From Syntrophorhabdaceae bacterium (lineage in GTDB: Bacteria > Desulfobacterota > Syntrophorhabdia > Syntrophorhabdales > Syntrophorhabdaceae), in contig JAOAFK010000079.1 in the NCBI GenBank assembly GCA_026416315.1, positions 1 to 5,319 of the forward strand: 5,319 bases of DNA. The letters run 5' to 3'. Every line of letters begins with the position of its first letter. Within the stretch, counting starts at the first letter, position 1. The translations under genes and the position numbers were made by a program. The notes beneath the pieces were generated by a model. It saw only the letters and a list, made by a program, of their open reading frames with translations, was not told the DNA's origin and did no database searches. Of the stretch, positions 1-5,319 are shown one piece after another.

Positions 1-869
1 CCATTGGCGCTCACAATCATTTCATTGAAAGAAAGATATCCCATGATCTCTCTTAAAAGAATAATGCCCTGAAGGATTATATCCTCCCTTCCGGCCTCAA
101 GTCCGGGTATGCGTTCTTTTTCAGAAACCTTAAGGGGTATCATGGCCTCAATAATACGATCTATCTCGTCAATGGTTATTTTAAAGCCGTGGATTAGCGC
201 TTTTATGTATTCCTTTAAACCCATTTTTATACCCGCCACATTTGTTATTGTGCCGCCCGTTCCCACAAAAGTGCAGTTTTTCCCCGTAAATGGTAGATTT
301 AAATTTTCTATTATGAATCTTTTCATGCGATGGATCTCTGATTTTAAGACCGGATCGTGGGCGATAAACATCTCTGTGAGTTTAACGGAGCCAATGGGAA
401 TGGATACAAAATCAATAAAATTGGATTTATCTGCCTTTATAATTTCAGTGCTGCCACCGCCTATATCCACAATGATACAATCATCAGGATTTATTTTAGG
501 GTCATATAAAATGGATAGGTATGTGTAATATGCCTCTTCTTTTTCTGTAATAACCCTTACTTTCAAATCAAGGTCATCTTTAACCTTTTTTAAAAAGAGA
601 CCGCTATTTTTTGCCTCCCTTAAGGCGCTCGTTCCAACACATAGAATTTCAGCACCTCCCTGTTTTTTAGCAATATTCATATATTGTTGAAGAACAGATA
701 TTGTTCTTTCCATGGCATGTTCTTGGAGAAAACCTGTTTCTTTCAAGCCTTCACCGAGCCTTGTAATGATAGAAACATCCATGATTTCGTTTATGGTTTT
801 ATTGTGTTCCACTGATGCTATGAGCATAAGCACCGTATTAGTTCCAATATCAATAGATGCGTATTTCAT
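1..869 (-). CDS. ppx: Ppx/GppA family exopolyphosphatase / pppGpp phosphohydrolase (3' end cut by window)
   Basis: Reading leftwards from ATG 869-867, 289 full codons are open to the window edge with no stop. Family knowledge: Ppx/GppA enzymes, of the ASKHA fold, release phosphate from polyphosphate or from pppGpp in the cytoplasm. Seen: the N-terminal phosphate loop DIGTNT (residues 7-12), RLGEGL (37-42), GTSALREA (79-86), the EEA acidic motif (111-113), DIGGGSTE (135-142), IPIGSVKL (157-164) and GTGGTITN (203-210). The last visible residues, IVSANG, match the motif near the end of the approximately 300-residue core, so only a short tail is missing unless a C-terminal HD-type domain follows. 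An in-frame ATG lies two codons upstream (875-873), but the purine-rich AGAGAG stretch is better spaced for the ATG at 869. The gene is divergent from ccdA. The family call is firm; sequence alone does not separate polyphosphatase from pppGpp phosphatase, so the symbol is tentative. Confidence 0.93.
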   Translation of the reverse strand, partial: MKYASIDIGTNTVLMLIASVEHNKTINEIMDVSIITRLGEGLKETGFLQEHAMERTISVLQQYMNIAKKQGGAEILCVGTSALREAKNSGLFLKKVKDDLDLKVRVITEKEEAYYTYLSILYDPKINPDDCIIVDIGGGSTEIIKADKSNFIDFVSIPIGSVKLTEMFIAHDPVLKSEIHRMKRFIIENLNLPFTGKNCTFVGTGGTITNVAGIKMGLKEYIKALIHGFKITIDEIDRIIEAMIPLKVSEKERIPGLEAGREDIILQGIILLREIMGYLSFNEMIVSAN

Positions 870-897
870 TGACATCTCTCTCTGGAAGCAATATTAT
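869..897 (+). promoter_or_regulatory. Predicted strong sigma70-type promoter for ccdA
   Basis: On the plus strand there is a perfect TTGACA (869-874), a 17-base spacer and TATTAT (892-897, 5 of 6). The expected start is near 904, leaving a leader of about 24 bases with the ccdA Shine-Dalgarno sequence inside it. The -35 hexamer begins at the first base of the Ppx/GppA start codon on the other strand. It is among the closest matches to consensus in the window. Confidence 0.68.
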
Positions 898-921
898 AGC
901 CTATATCAACCATGAGGTAAA
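893..921 (-). promoter_or_regulatory. Predicted sigma70-type promoter for the Ppx/GppA gene
   Basis: On the minus strand, TTTACC (921-916, 4 of 6 consensus) is followed by a 17-base spacer and a perfect TATAAT (898-893). Transcription would begin near 886, giving a leader of about 17 bases before ATG 869. The -35 hexamer overlaps the ccdA Shine-Dalgarno sequence, and the -10 overlaps the -10 of the opposing ccdA promoter. This is read from the sequence only; there is no experimental start site. Confidence 0.6.
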
Positions 922-927
922 ATTATA

Positions 928-1635
928 ATGGATATCGGTGGTTTTGTTGCATTCACCGGAGGATTACTTTCTTTTTTCAGCCCATGTGTACTGCCCCTTG
1001 TGCCATCTTATCTTATTTTCATCAGCGGCATAACATATGAGGATTATATAAAATCCAACCAAAAAAAATACAGAAAAACTGTGCTTGTCCATGCAATGTC
1101 TTTTATTTTAGGATTCTCATTCATTTTTGTTTCTTTAGGTATTGCCTCATCTTTAATTGGAAAGTTTTTTGCTCAATATCAGGATTATATTGTAAAATCA
1201 GGGGGTGTGATACTTGTTTTTTTAGGATTATTCTATCTCGATATAATTAAGATTCCTTTTCTAAACAAACAGAAGGTATTTCAACTGAATAAGAAACCTG
1301 TTGGAGTATTCGGTTCTTTTTTAATTGGTATCACCTTTTCTTTTGGCTGGACACCCTGTGTGGGTCCTGCTCTGTCTTCCATTTTGATGCTTGTATGGAC
1401 ATCGGATAAGATATTGCAGGGTGTTTATCTTTTAAGCCTATATTCTTTAGGTATGGCAATCCCCTTTATTATTTGTGCCCTTATCCTTGACAGGATATTT
1501 GAGTTTATAAAGAGATATAACTTTATTGCAAGATATACACCGAAAATATTAGGTGTACTTTTAATTGTTATTGGTATGCTTCTTATAACTTCCATTTTTA
1601 CAAGGATTAGTTTTATACTGGGCGAGGCATTTTAA
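928..1635 (+). CDS. ccdA: CcdA/DsbD-family thiol-disulfide electron transporter (cytochrome c biogenesis membrane protein)
   Basis: Family knowledge: CcdA moves reducing equivalents from cytoplasmic thioredoxin across the inner membrane to extracytoplasmic thiol carriers, feeding haem attachment to c-type cytochromes and similar reductive steps. Seen: 235 residues, the usual length of the stand-alone form, with about six hydrophobic segments (roughly 5-34, 54-78, 91-112, 127-156, 164-188, 205-227). The two signature motifs are present: FFSPCVLPLVPSYL with Cys20 and GWTPCVGPALSS with Cys144; these two cysteines form the redox pair in the family. The pseudo-symmetric halves are evident. The start is fixed by GAGGTAA at 914-920, about seven bases before ATG 928. 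No thioredoxin-like partner, ResB or ResC gene is next to it here. It runs convergently into a tRNA gene six bases past its stop, with no separate terminator. All five Arg codons are AGA or AGG. A role in another thiol pathway than cytochrome c is possible. Confidence 0.95.
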   Translation: MDIGGFVAFTGGLLSFFSPCVLPLVPSYLIFISGITYEDYIKSNQKKYRKTVLVHAMSFILGFSFIFVSLGIASSLIGKFFAQYQDYIVKSGGVILVFLGLFYLDIIKIPFLNKQKVFQLNKKPVGVFGSFLIGITFSFGWTPCVGPALSSILMLVWTSDKILQGVYLLSLYSLGMAIPFIICALILDRIFEFIKRYNFIARYTPKILGVLLIVIGMLLITSIFTRISFILGEAF

Positions 1636-1641
1636 GTAATT

Positions 1642-1715
1642 TGCCCCCGGCATGACTCGAACATGCGGCACATGGATTAGGAATCCATTGCTCTATCCGC
1701 CTGAGCTACGGGGGC
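1642..1715 (-). tRNA. tRNA-Arg (anticodon CCU)
   Basis: Read leftwards from 1715, the sequence folds into a complete cloverleaf: acceptor GCCCCCG pairs with CGGGGGC over 7 bp; D stem GCTC/GAGC; anticodon stem ATGGA/TCCAT around loop TTCCTAA; a five-base variable loop; T stem GCATG/CATGC with T loop TTCGAGT. All stems are fully paired. The anticodon CCT is at 1681-1679, so it decodes AGG arginine codons. The discriminator base is A (1642). The 3' CCA is not encoded and must be added by nucleotidyltransferase. It is a normal class I tRNA with no sign of degradation. Confidence 0.97.
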
Positions 1716-1728
1716 TAAAGTAAGCTCA

Positions 1729-1758
1729 ATTATAACACAAAATAATGGAATTTTTGAA
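1729..1758 (-). promoter_or_regulatory. Predicted promoter for tRNA-Arg
   Basis: On the minus strand, a perfect TATAAT (1734-1729) sits about 14 bases before the mature tRNA 5' end, with TTCAAA (1758-1753, 4 of 6) 18 bases further upstream. Initiation near 1722 would give a leader of about seven bases for RNase P to remove. It lies in the 59-base gap after the cyclase stop, where no terminator hairpin is visible, so read-through from the cyclase gene is also possible. Confidence 0.55.
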
Positions 1759-1774
1759 GTTATTTATAAAAGAT

Positions 1775-3826
1775 TTAGTTTTTATTTATTTCTTTTCTTT
1801 TCTTTTTCTCTTTATACATGAGGTCATCCGCTGATGACATGAGTGTATCAAGATTTACTGGAAATTTGGGATTATAAACAGATATTCCTATACTGAATGA
1901 AATATTATATTTCCTGTCTTTTTTAGTATTATATGCATTTATTGTGTTATTCAATCTTTTTAAAAGTATATCTTTAGTTTCCTCTGTTGTATCTAAGGCA
2001 AGGGCAGCAAACTCATCCCCACCTATTCTGCCAATTATATCTGATTCCCTGAAAACATCTTTTAAAATAGAAGCAGTCTCAATAAGGGCCATATCACCTG
2101 CCTGATGTCCCAGTGAGTCATTTATCTCTTTCATTTGGTCAAGGTCTATAAAGAAAAGGGTCATACCCTTTTTGTTTCTCTCTGCTATCTTCATCTGCTT
2201 TTGGGCCAACATCATAAAGCCTCTCCTATTATAGAGCCCTGTTAATTCATCAGTAAGGCTTAAAGTTTCTAATTTCTTTTCAATCTGTTTTTGTTCAGTA
2301 ATATCATAACAGGTAATTATTTGCTCTCCTGTTTCAAGCTGAATAGAAATAAAATTTATAATTTTTTCTTTTCCGTCTTTAGCTTTCACAGTAAAAATTC
2401 TCGGTGTACTCTGGCTCTCTAATGCAGATTTTAAATCATCTAACCATAATTTGATTGCCAATTCTCTTTCATCTGGATCAGGAAAGGCTTTTATAAACCA
2501 GTTTTTTAGATTTGAAACATCTTTTATGCTGTAACCGAATAACTCTTTAAATTTTGGATTAGTGTATTGAAGGTTTCCATTTTTATCTACGAGGATTAAA
2601 CCAAAAGGGGCGCTCTCAACAAGGTTTAAAAATCTCTTTCTTTCATTAGATAGTGCTTCTTCGATCTCTTTTCTTTCTGTTATATCCTGGGCAGTTCCAA
2701 ATAATCTAATAACATTACCTTTATCATCTTTTGTAACATTCCCAATTGCATTTACCCACCTTATATTTTTATCAGGCCTTATAACCCTGAATTCCATTTC
2801 GTAAGGTATACCCTCTTTAATAGCCCTTTGAATTGTTTCATAATATTTATCCCAGTCCTGTGGATGGACAAAATCTTTTTGTTTTTCGAGAGGTAATTCT
2901 CCCTCTAATGGGTTTATCCCTAAAATTTTAAATATCTCATCTGACCATTTTCGCGTTCCTGTCTTAATATCAAAGACCCAGTGACCTATTTTTGCAATAG
3001 AATGCGCCTCTTTAAGAAGGGCCTCATTATCTTTTAAATCCTTCAAGAGAAAACTATAAGGCCTTGCAACGCCTGTCTGGAAAATAGCCTTGTAAATTAG
3101 ATAGAAAGATATAAATTTGAAATAATGACCTATCATGTTTGATAGGTCATAAACACCTATATAGAATGTAAAGGCAAGTTCTGATAATATGGTGAAAATA
3201 ATAGACCACAGAATATACTTTAGGACTAAATTTTCAAATTTATTTCTGAATTTCAAAAGCATAATTATTGAAATAAACAGTATGATAGAAATGATGTATT
3301 CATTTACTATTTTAAACAGGGTGAGGCCTCTTCCTTCAATATAACAGTCTGGAAAAATATTTAAAAAAACGGATGACAATAAAACGGATGTAACAAAAAA
3401 GTAGGTTATAAACAATACATGGGGATTTAACCTTTTTTTAAAAAAAATTGGCGCCACAAGAAGGGAAAGGCTTTCCATATACCGTGCTGAAATCCATAAC
3501 TGTGTTGGAAGATTGCTATCGTACCCTTTAAAAATATTCATCCCCTTATAGGCAAGGGTATGAACAAAATCAATACCACCTATGAAAAGATAGGCAATAC
3601 CGAGAAACAATAGATAATTGTTATTGATTATACTCTTTGTATTCCAGGCAAGAAGAAAGATTCCACAGGCAATAACAATGGAAAAGACTTCCACTATGGT
3701 ATGAAAGAGAAGATAGCTTTTTAAGCTCGTTAAATATAGACAAAAAAGGAGAAAAACATACATAAATATGATAAAAAATATTTTAATAGTGTGATTTTGA
3801 TTTAAAAATAAGAGGTTGAGCCCCAT
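1775..3826 (-). CDS. Membrane-bound diguanylate cyclase (MASE3-PAS-PAS-GGDEF)
   Basis: Predicted to make c-di-GMP from two GTP at the inner membrane. Domains over 683 residues: an N-terminal membrane sensor of about eight hydrophobic segments (roughly 14-250), resembling MASE3 through FHTIVEVFSIVIA (41-53), GGIDFVHTLAYKGM (83-96) and LWISARYMESLSLLVAP (110-126); PAS 1 (about 271-390), ending in the PAC-like GTAQDITERK; PAS 2 (about 395-518), ending in CYDITEQKQ; then GGDEF (about 519-675). The cyclase half looks active: LTDELTGLYNRRGF (524-537), metal-site FFIDLD with Asp561, intact GGDEF at 602-606, and SIGIS (645-649). RESD (593-596), five residues before GGDEF, is a canonical RxxD inhibitory site, so product feedback is expected. 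No EAL domain is present. The start, ATG 3826-3824, comes two bases after the amidohydrolase stop with only a weak AGGG Shine-Dalgarno, suggesting translational coupling. The C-terminus is a Lys-rich tail. The MASE3 and PAS ligands cannot be read from sequence; the few Cys and His residues give no clear haem motif. Confidence 0.94.
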   Translation of the reverse strand: MGLNLLFLNQNHTIKIFFIIFMYVFLLFCLYLTSLKSYLLFHTIVEVFSIVIACGIFLLAWNTKSIINNNYLLFLGIAYLFIGGIDFVHTLAYKGMNIFKGYDSNLPTQLWISARYMESLSLLVAPIFFKKRLNPHVLFITYFFVTSVLLSSVFLNIFPDCYIEGRGLTLFKIVNEYIISIILFISIIMLLKFRNKFENLVLKYILWSIIFTILSELAFTFYIGVYDLSNMIGHYFKFISFYLIYKAIFQTGVARPYSFLLKDLKDNEALLKEAHSIAKIGHWVFDIKTGTRKWSDEIFKILGINPLEGELPLEKQKDFVHPQDWDKYYETIQRAIKEGIPYEMEFRVIRPDKNIRWVNAIGNVTKDDKGNVIRLFGTAQDITERKEIEEALSNERKRFLNLVESAPFGLILVDKNGNLQYTNPKFKELFGYSIKDVSNLKNWFIKAFPDPDERELAIKLWLDDLKSALESQSTPRIFTVKAKDGKEKIINFISIQLETGEQIITCYDITEQKQIEKKLETLSLTDELTGLYNRRGFMMLAQKQMKIAERNKKGMTLFFIDLDQMKEINDSLGHQAGDMALIETASILKDVFRESDIIGRIGGDEFAALALDTTEETKDILLKRLNNTINAYNTKKDRKYNISFSIGISVYNPKFPVNLDTLMSSADDLMYKEKKKRKEINKN
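3125..3150. repeat. Perfect inverted repeat (11-bp arms, 4-base loop) inside the cyclase gene
   Basis: ATGACCTATCA (3125-3135) and TGATAGGTCAT (3140-3150) are exact reverse complements around a TGTT loop. In the cyclase mRNA the loop is AACA and the hairpin encodes residues 227-234 (DLSNMIGH) of the membrane sensor domain. The stem has only four G-C pairs and is followed by a broken, not continuous, U-rich stretch, so it is not a standard intrinsic terminator. Its function is unknown. Confidence 0.8.
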
Positions 3827-3828
3827 CT

Positions 3829-4647
3829 TTATATCCCTATTAACCTCTTTGCATTATGGTATAAAATCTTTTCTTTTGCTGAATCTGAAATGGGAAGCGC
3901 AAGAACCTTTTCTATAAGAGGCTTGATATGTGGAACACCTGGCCAGTCACTGCCGAATAAGAACCTGTCCTGATATGTCTCTAACTGTGGAAAATACTCG
4001 GGAAGATGGCGTGTGGGAATACCTGCAATTCCTACATGGATATTTTTATGTCTTGTTAAAAGCCATGAGACTATATCATACCAGAAGGGCCTTCCTCCGT
4101 GCTCAAGGATAATGTTTAAATCTGGAAATGCATCGGCTATTTCATCAAAATAAATAGGGTCTGCATACTTTACAAGGGAACCCTTGAAGATAGATATACC
4201 TGTATGAAACATCACCGGTATGTTCTTTGACTGGAGATATTCATAAAATGGGAAGAACCTCTCTTCATTGGGATAAAAATGGGCATAGCTGGGAAGCATC
4301 TTAAAACCCTTGACCCCTAATGTCTCGTGGGCATATCGGGCCTGTTCAAGGATGTCTCTACCATCATATAGACATATGGAGCCAAAAGGTATCAAATCCT
4401 TATGGTTTTTACAAAATTCACTGACATATTCATTTGTCACTACACCTGTGGCTTTGGGTGCATATTCTGCAAGAATCACACCTTTTTTTACACCCTGGCT
4501 GTTAAGATATAAAAGTATCCTTTCCGGGTCTGTCTTATCACAGAAATGTTCATAAAAATAGGGATTATTTTTACAGAAAAAATCAATAACCCACGGTGTC
4601 CAGTTTTCCTTTGTTCCTATGTGTAGATGTATATCTATTACATCCAT
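3829..4647 (-). CDS. Amidohydrolase-2 family metal-dependent TIM-barrel hydrolase
   Basis: A cytoplasmic enzyme of 272 residues with no signal peptide or membrane segment, matching the amidohydrolase_2 (ACMSD-like) group of the amidohydrolase superfamily, which contains hydrolases and non-oxidative decarboxylases. Seen: metal-binding HxH at the end of strand 1 (DIHLH, His7 and His9), GVKGFKMLP (111-118), MFHTG with His148, LEHGG with His183, and FGSDWP with Asp234, the usual catalytic aspartate; the C-terminal NAKRLI (265-270) is the typical closing helix. The metal and catalytic set is complete, so the enzyme should be active, but the substrate cannot be inferred. The start is ATG 4647-4645, three codons before the conserved DIHLH, leaving no room for a much later start; no Shine-Dalgarno sequence is visible upstream. 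It lies 57 bases after the PP2C stop and two bases before the cyclase start, which favours co-transcription with both. An ordinary catabolic role unrelated to signalling remains possible. Confidence 0.9.
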   Translation of the reverse strand: MDVIDIHLHIGTKENWTPWVIDFFCKNNPYFYEHFCDKTDPERILLYLNSQGVKKGVILAEYAPKATGVVTNEYVSEFCKNHKDLIPFGSICLYDGRDILEQARYAHETLGVKGFKMLPSYAHFYPNEERFFPFYEYLQSKNIPVMFHTGISIFKGSLVKYADPIYFDEIADAFPDLNIILEHGGRPFWYDIVSWLLTRHKNIHVGIAGIPTRHLPEYFPQLETYQDRFLFGSDWPGVPHIKPLIEKVLALPISDSAKEKILYHNAKRLIGI

Positions 4648-4656
4648 GATACTATA

Positions 4657-4686
4657 ATTATCAAAATGTCAAATCCAGTAAGCCAA
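4657..4686 (-). promoter_or_regulatory. Weak candidate promoter upstream of the amidohydrolase
   Basis: On the minus strand, TTGGCT (4686-4681, 4 of 6) is followed by an 18-base spacer and GATAAT (4662-4657, 5 of 6). Initiation near 4650 would give almost no leader before ATG 4647, consistent with the absence of a Shine-Dalgarno sequence. A perfect TTGACA also lies between (4673-4668), but has no -10 at a proper distance. Transcription from the PP2C gene upstream is an equally good explanation. Confidence 0.3.
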
Positions 4687-4703
4687 AGTTAACAAAACGG
4701 TCT

Positions 4704-5319
4704 TTATATGTCAACAGCGAAGTCTTTTTTGCTAATTATTCTAAACCTTTCAATTTTGTTCTTTTCTTCATAATTCCTTAAGTCAAGGACGATTACAGTT
4801 TTGTTATCTGTGCTGCCTAATTCAGTAGCAGTTCTCAGGATTATATCCGCCGCCTTCTGTGCATCACCTGTGTATCTTACAATATCAATTACTTTCTGGG
4901 CCGAAAGAACATCCCAGATACCGTCACAGGCAACGACAACAAAATCATTTTCTTTACTAAGGATACCACTCACAACAAAAGGTTCCGCAATTACATACGG
5001 TTTTAGATCGGTATCTCCAATGGCACGGCTAATCGCAAGCTCGCCCTGAACCCTCAATACACCAAATCTAATCACATATCCACCTGCTGCCTCAATGCGG
5101 GACTTTTCTCTTGGTAGGTCTGGTTTATGGTCTTCCGTTAAAATAACGCATCCTTCCTCGGTACCCATCACTATTCTTGAATCACCAATATTGGCACTAA
5201 AAAACCTGTCCTTTAAAATATAAAAATTTGCAACAGTAGTACCTGCCATGATTCCTTTATTGACAATAAACTCATCTACCTTAAGACACGCCTCTCTGAT
5301 AAAATTAGGGAATTTAACA
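4704..5319 (-). CDS. PP2C (PPM) family Ser/Thr protein phosphatase, 5' end cut by window
   Basis: The open frame runs from the window edge (first full codon 5318-5316) to TAA 4706-4704, 204 residues. Family knowledge: PP2C enzymes are Mn/Mg-dependent phosphatases that remove phosphate from Ser/Thr, opposing Hanks-type kinases or, in the RsbU/SpoIIE branch, acting on anti-sigma antagonists. Seen, numbered from the first visible residue: AGTTVANF (25-32), NIGDSRIV (43-50), LTEDHKP (60-66), RIEAAGGYV (74-82), RVQGELAISRAIGD (89-102), VACDGIWDVLS (129-139) with metal-ligand Asp132, and GSTDNKTVIVL (168-178) with Asp171. The motif wording is close to eukaryotic PPM enzymes rather than to RsbU/SpoIIE types. 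The N-terminal third, with the DGHGG metal motif, lies outside the window. ATG 5249 falls just before the conserved GTTV strand, so it is internal and not the start. After the catalytic core there is a charged tail of about 25 residues. Its kinase partner is not in view. Confidence 0.92.
   Translation of the reverse strand, partial: VKFPNFIREACLKVDEFIVNKGIMAGTTVANFYILKDRFFSANIGDSRIVMGTEEGCVILTEDHKPDLPREKSRIEAAGGYVIRFGVLRVQGELAISRAIGDTDLKPYVIAEPFVVSGILSKENDFVVVACDGIWDVLSAQKVIDIVRYTGDAQKAADIILRTATELGSTDNKTVIVLDLRNYEEKNKIERFRIISKKDFAVDI

Noticed and set aside
109..915. Two plus-strand open frames (109-528 and 712-915) opposite the Ppx/GppA gene
   Set aside because: They lie antisense to a frame carrying every Ppx/GppA motif, show no recognisable domain, and have no convincing ribosome binding site.
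912..920. Two-codon minigene ATG-AGG-TAA just upstream of ccdA, whose AGG would be read by the nearby tRNA-Arg(CCU)
   Set aside because: AGG here is simply the core of the ccdA Shine-Dalgarno sequence, and the ATG has no binding site of its own and only about eight bases of predicted leader. Coincidence is the simplest explanation.
1642..1715. tRNA-Arg as an integration site for a mobile element
   Set aside because: No integrase gene is in view, no second copy of the tRNA 3' end was seen, and the flanking genes are housekeeping or signalling families with similar composition.
1779..1815. Plus-strand T-rich stretch as a terminator for ccdA
   Set aside because: There is no stable hairpin directly before it and it lies beyond the tRNA. 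It is explained by the Lys codons of the cyclase C-terminal tail on the other strand.
4668..4673. Perfect minus-strand TTGACA as the amidohydrolase -35 box
   Set aside because: A -10 element at 16-18 bases would fall on the start codon and does not match consensus; the nearby TATAGT is only ten bases away.
3930..5049. Three plus-strand open frames (3930-4112, 4310-4555, 4801-5049)
   Set aside because: They are antisense to the amidohydrolase and PP2C genes, whose conserved motifs cover the same bases; no domain or start signal supports them.
5247..5249. ATG at 5249 as the start of the PP2C gene
   Set aside because: The frame stays open upstream to the window edge, and this codon falls in the middle of the catalytic domain just before the conserved GTTV strand, so it is an internal methionine.

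Overview
This is a compact, AT-rich bacterial chromosome segment. Intergenic gaps are only about 55-60 bases, and nearly all arginine codons checked are AGA/AGG. The gene families (Ppx/GppA phosphatase, CcdA thiol-electron transporter, MASE3-PAS-GGDEF diguanylate cyclase, amidohydrolase, PP2C phosphatase) suit a free-living, signalling-rich Gram-negative-type anaerobe or microaerophile, for instance something in the Nitrospirota or Desulfobacterota. That placement is a loose guess; nothing here fixes the taxon. I saw no insertion sequence, CRISPR array, integrase, phage gene or plasmid feature.

Layout: (1) 1-869, minus strand, a Ppx/GppA phosphatase gene cut at its 3' end by the window edge. 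(2) 870-927, a short divergent control region whose two sigma70-type promoters face each other and share almost the same -10 hexamer. (3) 928-1635, plus strand, a six-helix CcdA. (4) 1642-1715, minus strand, tRNA-Arg(CCU), ending six bases from the ccdA stop. (5) 1775-3826, minus strand, a membrane-bound diguanylate cyclase (MASE3-PAS-PAS-GGDEF). (6) 3829-4647, minus strand, an amidohydrolase-2 family TIM-barrel enzyme whose stop lies two bases before the cyclase start. (7) 4704-5319, minus strand, the C-terminal two-thirds of a PP2C Ser/Thr phosphatase cut at its 5' end by the window edge.

The three genes PP2C, amidohydrolase and diguanylate cyclase all read leftwards, with gaps of 57 and 2 bases and no visible terminator. 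They may be one transcript joining protein dephosphorylation and c-di-GMP synthesis, but the functional link is inference. The tRNA has its own plausible promoter. Two coding regions matter most for annotation: the Ppx/GppA gene lacks a stop inside the window, and the PP2C gene lacks its start. An apparent ATG at 5249 is internal to the PP2C domain and is not the real start.

I did not find a convincing undescribed system. The best leads are the interlocked divergent promoters at 869-921, a perfect 11-bp hairpin inside the cyclase coding sequence, and the uncommon PP2C/amidohydrolase/cyclase gene set.
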